Positions 1 through 6,600 of a stretch of DNA of 8,981 nt are shown in pieces. Positions within the stretch are counted from its first letter, which is position 1, and every line of letters starts with the position of its first letter. The notes under the pieces are model-generated. The model saw nothing but the letters and a program-made list of their open reading frames with translations. It made no database searches and was not told where the DNA came from. This stretch comes from Bacillota bacterium (lineage in GTDB: Bacteria > Bacillota > Clostridia > Clostridiales > Caloramatoraceae), in assembly GCA_023389275.1 (NCBI GenBank), contig JAEWEN010000033.1:1-8981 (forward strand), given 5' to 3'. Position numbers and translations under genes: made by a program.

Positions 1-649
1 ATACTCCATAAGGTATAAATACTAAAATTATTTGAGTTATTCTTGAAACTACTCCATATGTAGCCATTAAAAAATCTTTAAAAGGCTTTACTAGTTTAGG
101 ATTTTTATTATCCTCAAGCATTAAAGCAACTGCTATAAATAGTGAAAATATTATTATAGGTATAATCTTACCATCAACTATAGAAGCTACTGGATTAGAT
201 GGTAGCATATCCAATAAAACCTTTGAAAAATCTGGAACTTCTCTTGCTTCAAATCCCTCTGGCATAACAAAGTTTAGCCCCTTACCAAGATTTAAAATAT
301 TTGCTACAACAATTCCTATAAATGAAGCTATACCTGTTGTTCCAAGTAAAACTATTATTGTTTTAAGCCCTATTGTTTTAAGCGTTTTTATGTTTTCAAG
401 TCTTATAATACTTGTAATTAATGAAACCATAACAAGTGGTACAACAATCATTTTAATAAGTGACATATACCCACTTCCTATTATTTTCATAAATCCTATG
501 TTTTCTTTAAATATAATTCCAAGCAAAAGACCTAACGCTAATGCTGTAAGCACACTATATGCAAACTTTCCTGTTTTCTTTTTTACTAAATGTATTATAT
601 AAACAGCTACTAAAGAAAGTATTACAGCAATAATTAAATTAGTGTTCAT
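1..649 (-). CDS. tcyP: TcyP-type sodium/dicarboxylate symporter (cystine uptake), N-terminal part
   Basis: About 216 N-terminal residues of a membrane symporter of the dicarboxylate/amino acid:cation (DAACS) family; the rest lies beyond the left edge. The start is ATG at 649-647, with AAGGGGGAG six bases upstream. The protein opens with a hydrophobic helix (MNTNLIIAVILSLVAVYII). It then has the family segment IGSGYMSLIKMIVVPLVMVS, a further membrane helix, an extracytoplasmic stretch, and MLPSNPVASIVDG followed by another hydrophobic helix. The IGSGY..L.KMIV.PL and LP.NP patterns match what I recall of Bacillus TcyP, an L-cystine importer. Full-length relatives are about 460 residues, so less than half is present. 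The Cys-type T-box immediately upstream supports cystine/cysteine import over glutamate or C4-dicarboxylate import. The family is secure; the substrate is inferred from sequence resemblance and the riboswitch. Confidence 0.88.
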   Translation of the reverse strand, partial: MNTNLIIAVILSLVAVYIIHLVKKKTGKFAYSVLTALALGLLLGIIFKENIGFMKIIGSGYMSLIKMIVVPLVMVSLITSIIRLENIKTLKTIGLKTIIVLLGTTGIASFIGIVVANILNLGKGLNFVMPEGFEAREVPDFSKVLLDMLPSNPVASIVDGKIIPIIIFSLFIAVALMLEDNKNPKLVKPFKDFLMATYGVVSRITQIILVFIPYGV

Positions 650-673
650 TATTTTCTCCCCCTTAAAATAAAA

Positions 674-714
674 ATAAAAAAACTTCTGCCACTGCAATAT
701 ACAGAGGCAGAAGT
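674..714 (-). terminator. Intrinsic terminator of the T-box leader
   Basis: A perfect 9-bp arm pair, ACTTCTGCC (714-706) with GGCAGAAGT (690-682), encloses a further CTG/CAG pairing. It is followed on the minus strand by a run of seven to eight U. The 5' arm bases CTTCTGC and CTCT can instead pair with GTGGAAG and AGAG of the T-box to form the antiterminator, so the two structures exclude each other as expected for transcriptional control. The hairpin ends about 30 bases before the symporter start. Confidence 0.92.
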
Positions 715-955
715 ACATCTTCCACGGTTCCACTCTTATTAGATATAAAATATCCATCTCACAAGGCACAATCATACCTTTACTCTATAATGGGAGTACC
801 CATAAAAATCTACTATTGTTTCGACTTTTAAGCTCCAAGGGGCACTTCAATAATATTTGTTATAGGCTTTTCCAGCAACTAGCCCTCTCTTTAATAACTT
901 AATATTATCTACTTTTCCTTTTCATAGCTTGTATAATTCCTATCGTTTTACTATG
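674..955 (-). ncRNA. T-box riboswitch, predicted tRNA-Cys specific
   Basis: Leader RNA that senses uncharged tRNA and controls the downstream symporter by antitermination. Stem I is closed by AAGCT (930-926) with AGCTT (834-830), then AAGG with CCTT. The specifier loop has AGTAGA on its 5' side and TTGAAGTGCC on its 3' side, under a TAATATT/AATATTA helix. An AGAGAGGGCT motif and a GGCT/AGCC distal stem follow. The conserved T-box is AGAGTGGAACCGTGG at 736-722, and it can pair with the 5' arm of the terminator. Aligning the GAA-N-codon-N layout with Bacillus glyQS, which I recall, makes the specifier TGC (844-842), a Cys codon. The tRNA-acceptor bulge reads TGGA, which needs a discriminator U, as in tRNA-Cys. 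Element type is very secure; amino-acid specificity is strong inference. Confidence 0.95.
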
Positions 956-961
956 ATATAA

Positions 962-990
962 ATATTATACTATTTATTACAAACAGTCAA
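962..990 (-). promoter_or_regulatory. Promoter of the T-box/tcyP transcript
   Basis: The minus strand has TTGACT (990-985), a 17-base spacer and TAATAT (967-962). An overlapping TATAAT (969-964) lies at 15-base spacing. Predicted transcription start is near 955, giving a leader of about 300 bases before the ATG. The -35 box begins only 9 bp after the stop codon of the upstream GGDEF reading frame, and no hairpin terminator lies between them. Confidence 0.75.
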
Positions 991-999
991 CACCTTTTA

Positions 1000-1713
1000 T
1001 TATACAATAACATATGAACTACCACTTATAGCTTTACTTTTACACTTTATTTTACTTGATTTCCTTGAAACATCATGTACTGTTACAAAGATTTTATCCT
1101 TATTTGTTAAGCCTGCTATAGATACTGAAAGCAAAGGAAACTTTTCTTCTACTCCGTTTCTATTTTGAGCTATTATATATCCTCTAGATTTATCATCATC
1201 ATTATAACAGCTAGGTGCAAAACTGTTAAATTCATTTATTATTTCCTTACATACGTCCTCTGGATAATGTGAATAAATTATAGCTATAAAATCATCTCCG
1301 CCAATGTGTCCTAAAAAACTTCCTTTTGGAAGACATTTTATAATAATTTTAGAAAGGCTTTTTATAACCATATCTCCTGATTCAAATCCATAAATATCAT
1401 TATACGCTTTAAAGTTATCTAAATCAAAATAAAGTATACTATAAGCACTATTTAAAGTAATACATTTTTCTATATATTGCTCTATTAAAATATTACCTGG
1501 AAGTCCTGTTAAAGGATTTAAATGCATTGCATTTCCTACTTCTATTTCCATAGATTTTTCAATTAAATCTTTTACAGTTACAATACCATAGTATTTATTA
1601 TTTTTAGTAACAGTTATATGGTCATATAATTTTTCAAGGCTTCTTGACATAGAAAGTTTTATAGCTTTTTCTATAGACATTTTATAATCTACTACTAAAA
1701 AATCACCTTCCAT
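1000..1713 (-). CDS. CBS (second half)-GGDEF portion of a split c-di-GMP protein
   Basis: The downstream fragment of a frameshifted EAL-CBS-GGDEF gene. Counting from ATG 1713, residues 1-55 look like the second half of a CBS region (SIEKAIKLSM, then YYGIVTVKDLI). Residues about 66-220 form a GGDEF domain: NPLTGLPGN at 66-74, the metal/nucleotide segment DLDNFKAYND at 97-106, and the signature as GGDDF at 138-142. The usual fourth-position Glu is Asp, the Arg normally before the motif is replaced (HIGGDD), and no RxxD inhibitory site precedes it, so diguanylate cyclase activity is uncertain. A nucleotide-sensing role for the neighbouring EAL domain is possible. The ATG at 1713 lacks a good ribosome binding site and lies mid-domain. 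The same frame stays open back to the poly-A run at 1845 and encodes CBS sequence, so this is probably not an independent gene. Confidence 0.85.
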   Translation of the reverse strand: MEGDFLVVDYKMSIEKAIKLSMSRSLEKLYDHITVTKNNKYYGIVTVKDLIEKSMEIEVGNAMHLNPLTGLPGNILIEQYIEKCITLNSAYSILYFDLDNFKAYNDIYGFESGDMVIKSLSKIIIKCLPKGSFLGHIGGDDFIAIIYSHYPEDVCKEIINEFNSFAPSCYNDDDKSRGYIIAQNRNGVEEKFPLLSVSIAGLTNKDKIFVTVHDVSRKSSKIKCKSKAISGSSYVIV

Positions 1714-1840
1714 AATACTAGATATTTCTTTACTAAAATATAGGCTATACCCGTATTTCCACCCTAATTTACTATAAAAAGAGTTTCTTGTAATAACTCC
1801 TTTTACAATACCATCCTCTAATACACATAGTCCTGATAAT

Positions 1841-2761
1841 TCAGTTTTTTTTTAGCATAGTATCTACTTCTGATACTAATGTATTAAAATTTATAGCTTC
1901 TTCTTTTTTGGAAATTTCTCCAATACATACATTAAATAAACTATATGTATGGCTATCTTCTTTATTTAAATCTTTTATTAAGTTAACTATATCTTCATCT
2001 ATACTCTCTATATTTTCCTTAGGCTTTTGAATAAAATACCCTTGTCCGTAATGTACACCTATTTCAATAAGAGTTTCCATTTCTTCTTTTGTTTCTATTC
2101 CCTCAGCAATTAAGCTACATTTTGAAAGCTTACTGTACTCATACATACTTTTTACAAGTGCTTGTTTAGTTTCATCTTTATTAATATCCCTAATTATGTC
2201 CATATCAATTTTTATGTAATCAGGTTTAATATCATAAACTCTTCCAAATCCTGAGTATCCTGCTCCAAAATCATCTATTGCTAATTTATAATTTTGACTT
2301 TTTTTATCATTTATAGCATCTCTAAATCTTTCTCTATTTTCGATTTTTTCCTTTTCGGTTATTTCAAAAACTATATTTTCATATCCTAAACAATACCTTT
2401 TTAAATATTCATTTGTAAAAGAGTTTTTAAATCTTATACTTTCTATTATTAAAGGATTTACATTTAAAAATATTTTACACTTTATATTTTGTCTAGATAT
2501 ACTCTCTAGTGCGCTACTTCTAAAAACTTCTTCAATTTCCCAAAGCTTATTATATCTTTTAGCAATATTTAAAAGAGTTTCCGGACTTTTCATTAAAGAA
2601 TCTTTAGGTCCCCTACTTAAAGCTTCATATCCTATAATACTCCCATCTTTTAAAGATACTATAGGCTGAAAAACCGATGTTATATTTTTAGAATTAATTA
2701 TATTTGTAAACTCATTATACTCACATGTACTAAAGTTTTCTATATTATTAGAAGTATACAA
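1841..2761 (-). CDS. EAL-domain c-di-GMP phosphodiesterase portion of a split gene
   Basis: Upstream part of the EAL-CBS-GGDEF gene, 306 residues. The EAL domain hydrolyses cyclic di-GMP to pGpG. Counting from TTG 2761, every expected catalytic or metal residue is visible: E46 (YEALSRG), N102 (NVNP), E133 (FEITE), D163-D164 (IDDFGAGYS), K184 (IKID), E220 (AEGIE) and Q240 (GQGYF). It should therefore be an active phosphodiesterase even if truncated. After residue 250 the start of a CBS region follows (FNTLVSEVDTML), then the frame ends in TGA just after nine A. TTG 2761 is chosen because AAGGAAGTGG lies six bases upstream. The in-frame GTG at 2770 is part of that ribosome binding site. No membrane segment is seen, so it is likely cytoplasmic. 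It is divergent from the coiled-coil gene at 2935. Confidence 0.9.
   Translation of the reverse strand: MYTSNNIENFSTCEYNEFTNIINSKNITSVFQPIVSLKDGSIIGYEALSRGPKDSLMKSPETLLNIAKRYNKLWEIEEVFRSSALESISRQNIKCKIFLNVNPLIIESIRFKNSFTNEYLKRYCLGYENIVFEITEKEKIENRERFRDAINDKKSQNYKLAIDDFGAGYSGFGRVYDIKPDYIKIDMDIIRDINKDETKQALVKSMYEYSKLSKCSLIAEGIETKEEMETLIEIGVHYGQGYFIQKPKENIESIDEDIVNLIKDLNKEDSHTYSLFNVCIGEISKKEEAINFNTLVSEVDTMLKKN
1845..1853 (-). other. A9 homopolymer frameshift splitting the EAL-CBS-GGDEF gene
   Basis: The coding strand carries nine A between GCT and CTGA. As written, the EAL frame reads L-K-K-N-stop (TGA at 1843-1841). With eight A it continues L-K-K-T-E-L-S-G-L-C-V-L-E-D-G and joins, without a stop, the frame that reaches the GGDEF domain (TAA at 1002-1000). 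The roughly 43 codons gained between the run and ATG 1713 read as CBS sequence (GLCVLEDGIVKGVITRNSFY). Adding one A instead gives a stop after a few codons. The joined product would be about 586 residues. It may be a sequencing error, a real mutation, phase variation or transcriptional slippage; the sequence alone cannot decide. Confidence 0.9.
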
Positions 2762-2766
2762 TTTAA

Positions 2767-2776
2767 CCACTTCCTT
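2767..2776 (-). promoter_or_regulatory. Ribosome binding site fixing a TTG start for the EAL gene
   Basis: The minus strand reads AAGGAAGTGG, close to the consensus AAGGAGGTG, with about six bases to TTG at 2761-2759. The in-frame GTG at 2770-2768 lies within this site and could not be served by it. Confidence 0.7.
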
Positions 2777-2934
2777 TTACATTTTATCCATCCTTCCTAT
2801 TATTTCCATTTATAATTTTACTTTATTAATGTTAACTATGTATGTGATGTTAGTAAACTTTTTGTAATTTTATCCATTTATTTATAAAATAATCGATAAC
2901 TTACATAGTAGTATATTTTTAAGAGGTGAAATAA

Positions 2935-3639
2935 ATGAATATACAAGGAACTTACAATTTTAGTTTAAGTAACTTGTCTAGAAAAGAACAGTCAAGTAAT
3001 GAGGGAAAATCAATAACTTTAAAAAATGACTCTATATTAAATAAACCACTGTACTCTTCACTTGAAAAAACAAAGGAAAAATTAGTAAAATCTAAAGAGG
3101 AGCTAATAGCTAGAACTGATTTACCTCCTGAGCAAAAAAAGGAAATGCTAAAAAGTATAAATGAACAAATTCAGGAAGTTGAAGATCAAATTCAAGAAGC
3201 AAAACTTATTGAAAAAGAAAGAGAACAGGAAAAATTAAAGAAAAAACTTGAAGAAAATCAAGCTAAAAAAGAAGAACTTAAAAAAGAAACTAAAGACGAG
3301 GTTTATGGAGGAGTTGTAGTATCTGAAAGCCTTCAAAAGCTTATAGAAATTAGACAAAGTGTTAATAATATAGGTACTTTAAGATCTACTAAAGCTGCTC
3401 TTGAGCTTGAGAAATCATGGCTTCCTTCATATGAGGACCAAAATTCTTATGTAAGCAAAATGCGTATAAAACTATCTGCTGGAATAAAAGGTCTTGAAAA
3501 TAGGATTAACTCTGAAACAGTTAAAGTATTTAAAGATTCTACTAATACTAAAACTAGTGAAACTAAAAATATAGATTCTAATGATAAAGAAGAAGATAAT
3601 AAAGAAAAAGGTGAAAAGGATAAAAATATTAATATATAA
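2935..3639 (+). CDS. Charged coiled-coil protein of unknown function
   Basis: I do not recognise this 234-residue protein. It starts at ATG 2935 with AGGTG six bases upstream. Residues 1-38 are polar and Ser/Asn-rich with no signal peptide or membrane helix. Residues about 39-122 are a long Lys/Glu/Gln-rich segment with heptad-like spacing, predicted to be coiled coil, interrupted once by DLPPEQ near 62-67. Residues about 123-195 look like a compact helical domain: GGVVVSESLQKLIEIR, a Trp at 162, then KMRIKLSAGIKGLENRI. The last 38 residues are low-complexity Lys/Asp/Glu/Asn and probably disordered. It is probably cytoplasmic, perhaps a scaffold or partner protein. It is transcribed alone, divergent from the c-di-GMP gene and convergent with the RND pump. 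Codon use matches the neighbours, so it appears a genuine gene; any role with its neighbours is unproven. Confidence 0.85.
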   Translation: MNIQGTYNFSLSNLSRKEQSSNEGKSITLKNDSILNKPLYSSLEKTKEKLVKSKEELIARTDLPPEQKKEMLKSINEQIQEVEDQIQEAKLIEKEREQEKLKKKLEENQAKKEELKKETKDEVYGGVVVSESLQKLIEIRQSVNNIGTLRSTKAALELEKSWLPSYEDQNSYVSKMRIKLSAGIKGLENRINSETVKVFKDSTNTKTSETKNIDSNDKEEDNKEKGEKDKNINI

Positions 3640-3644
3640 TTAAA

Positions 3645-3686
3645 AGGCTGATAAACTTAACTTTAAGTATATCAGCCTAATTTTTT
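3645..3686. terminator. Bidirectional terminator between convergent genes
   Basis: AGGCTGATA (3645-3653) pairs with TATCAGCCT (3670-3678). The stem extends inward through one A/A mismatch to ACTTA/TAAGT around a small loop. A T-run (AATTTTTT, 3679-3686) follows on the plus strand, and TTTTAATT follows on the minus strand. It therefore serves both the coiled-coil gene ending at 3639 and the RND gene ending at 3685; the T-run overlaps the stop of the latter. Confidence 0.9.
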
Positions 3687-6600
3687 AATCTTCTATTTCT
3701 ATTTTTTTCATTTCTTTTCTATTTAAAATATCATACATAACAGGTACAACAACAAGTGTTAAAATAGTTGCATATAAAAGACCACCTATTGTAACTATAG
3801 CCATTGGCTGAATCATTTCTGAGCCTTGTCCTATACCCATTGCCATAGTAGAAAGACCAAGTACAGTAGTTAAAGCTGTCATAAATATTGGTCTCATTCT
3901 TACTTTACCAGCTATAAATAAAGCTTCTTTCTTTGAAATTCCTTCATATCTTAACTGGTTTACATAGTCTACAAAAACTATTCCATTATTAACAACTATT
4001 CCTGAAAGCATTAAAAATCCTAAAATAGATATCATGCTTAGTTCAAATCCTGTTATAAGAAGTGATAAAAATCCTCCTGTAAACGCAAGTGGTATAGTAA
4101 ATAAAACTATAAATGGAGACATTAGTGATTGGAACTGTGCAACCATAATAAGATATATAAATACTATTGCAAGTGTAATCATTTTAATAAGGTCTATAAA
4201 TGCACTTTGCATAGCTTCTTTTTCTCCACCTATTTCAACTTTATAGCCTTCTGCTACCTTATACTCTTTTACTTTTTTCTCTACTTCATTACTTACAAGA
4301 GCAATATTGTGTTTATCATCTACTAAAGCTTTTACTGAAAGTGTTCTTGATTGATTTTCATGGTTAATTCCCTGAAGACTTTCTCCCTCAGTTATTTTAG
4401 CTATTTCACTTAATGCTACATTAACTTCTTCATTATTCTTTTTCCCTTTTATTTTATATGAGCTTATTTTGTCTTTTTTAAGATTACTTTTTTCATCTTT
4501 TACTATTATAACTGGGTATTCTTTATCATTTATATTAATAGTTGTAGAGTCTACCTGCTGTTTTATAGCTTCAGAAACCCCATTATAAACCTGTGCTACT
4601 GTTAGTCCATATAAAGATGCTTTGTTTTTATCAACAACTATTCTAGTTTCTACAGAAGATTTATCTACTCCATTTGAAACTTCATATGTCCCCTCTACTG
4701 ACTTAACAATTCCTGCTATATCATTTCCTATAGACTTTAATTTTTCTAAACTATTACCTTTTATTTTTATTTCTATGCCACTACCACCAAGAGCTGACAT
4801 ATCCATAGAACTTGTACCTACCTCTAAGTCATAACCTAAAGGTTTTACTTTTTCACTAATTATTTTTCCAATTTGTTTACTTGTAAGGTTTCTATTTTCT
4901 TTAAGTAATATATACATAGAAACATCATTTCCACTTCCCCCTATAGGGCCCATCATCATTTCTCCCCCACTAGTTTGAAGTGCTCCAACAGTTTCTACAC
5001 CTTCAACAGTTGTTATTACATCTATAAGCTTATTAGACATTTCTCTAACTTCACTTTTAGTAGCTTCCTTTGGAGATTTTAAAGTTGCAGTTATTGCTGT
5101 AGCATCTGTTTCTGGCATTAATATAGCACCTTTTAAAACACATAATGTTGTTGATGCTATAAGCATAAACGCTGATAATGCAATAACAATAATTTTATGT
5201 TTAAGTGAAAAATCTAAAACCTTATCATAAAAATTAAATACTTTATCTCCAAATACTTTATTAGACTTAATTTCCTTTTTAATAAGTATTGAAGACATAC
5301 TTGGAACAAGGGTTAAGGCTACTATTAAACTTGCAAGAAGTGAATATGCTATTGTAAGTCCCATATCAGTAAATAATTGACGTGATATTCCTTTAGTAAA
5401 AACTATAGGTAAAAATACACATATTGTAGTTAAAGTTGAAGATGTAATAGCTCCTGCTACTTCATTTGCACCTTTAACAGCAGCTTTTGCAGCACTTAAA
5501 CCTTCGCTACGAAGTCTATATATATTTTCAATTACAACTATACTGTTATCAACAAGCATACCAACCCCAAGTGCAAGACCTGATAGTGATATAATGTTTA
5601 TTGTTACTCCACTAAAATACATCATAGTAATAGCAAACATTACACTTATAGGTATACTAAATGATATTATTATTGTTGGCTTTATACTTCTTAGGAAAAC
5701 TAATAATATAATTATTGATAAAATTCCACCTAGTATAAGGTTACTTATAACAGATTCAATAACAATATTTATGTAAACCCCTTGGTCATTTAAAGGTATA
5801 ATATTCATTCCTTTATTTTCTTTAGTTAATTTTTCTATTTCGTTATTAACCTTATCAGAAACTTCAGTTGTAGAAGCTGTACTTTGCTTTTGAATACTTA
5901 AAAGTATTCCATCATTTCCATTTATCTTTGCATACATTTCATCTGAGTTATTAGATATCTCTATTTTAGCAACATCTGAAAGCTTTACATCTCCAACACC
6001 TTTAACATCAATATTAAAAAGAACTAGATTTTTAAGTTCATCAAGATTTTTAATATCTTCACCAACTTTTACTAAATAATCTTTTTCTCCCTCTTTAATA
6101 TATCCAGCTGGCATAGAAAAGTTTTGAGCTTTTAAAATACCACTTATAGCTTCTTTATTAAGCATATCTTTTATATTTGCACTTTTATATGCAGCATCTC
6201 TTTGAGCTTCAAATTCCTTTAATGCACTGTTTAACTGTCCCTCTGTTACAGAAAGATTTGCAGATGCCTTTGAAAGCTCTTGATTTAAAGTAAGCTTTCC
6301 AGACTCTAGTTGTGCCTTTTTTCCCTTAAGGTCATTAAGCTGACTTTCTATTAAAGGCTTTTTTTGTTTTATTTCACTAAGATTTTTATCAATTTCTACT
6401 ATTCCATTTTTCATATCTAATAAAGCTTTTTTCTGCTCTTCTAAAACAGGTATATTATTTTCTTCCTGCTTTTTTATTACAGCCTCTAAAGCTTCTATTT
6501 GTTTTGTAAGCTCTATTTTTTGCTTTGTAAGTTCTGACTCTCCTAATGTTAAGCTGTTTTTAGCCTCTTGAAGTTTACTTTCTCCTTCATCTAATGCTGA

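Noticed and set aside
390..602. Plus-strand open frame of 70 codons
   Set aside because: It lies antisense within the symporter gene, has a hydrophobic shadow composition and lacks a ribosome binding site.
842..847. Reading the T-box specifier as GTG (Val)
   Set aside because: The TGGA bulge needs discriminator U73; tRNA-Val has A73. Alignment with the glyQS layout and the cystine-type transporter also favour TGC.
2780..2934. c-di-GMP riboswitch or clear promoters between the divergent EAL and coiled-coil genes
   Set aside because: No GEMM-type core (such as GCACAGGGCAAACC) was seen on either strand. Only weak promoter-like boxes occur (for example TTAACA with TATAAA at 15 bases on the minus strand), too poor to call in A+T-rich DNA.
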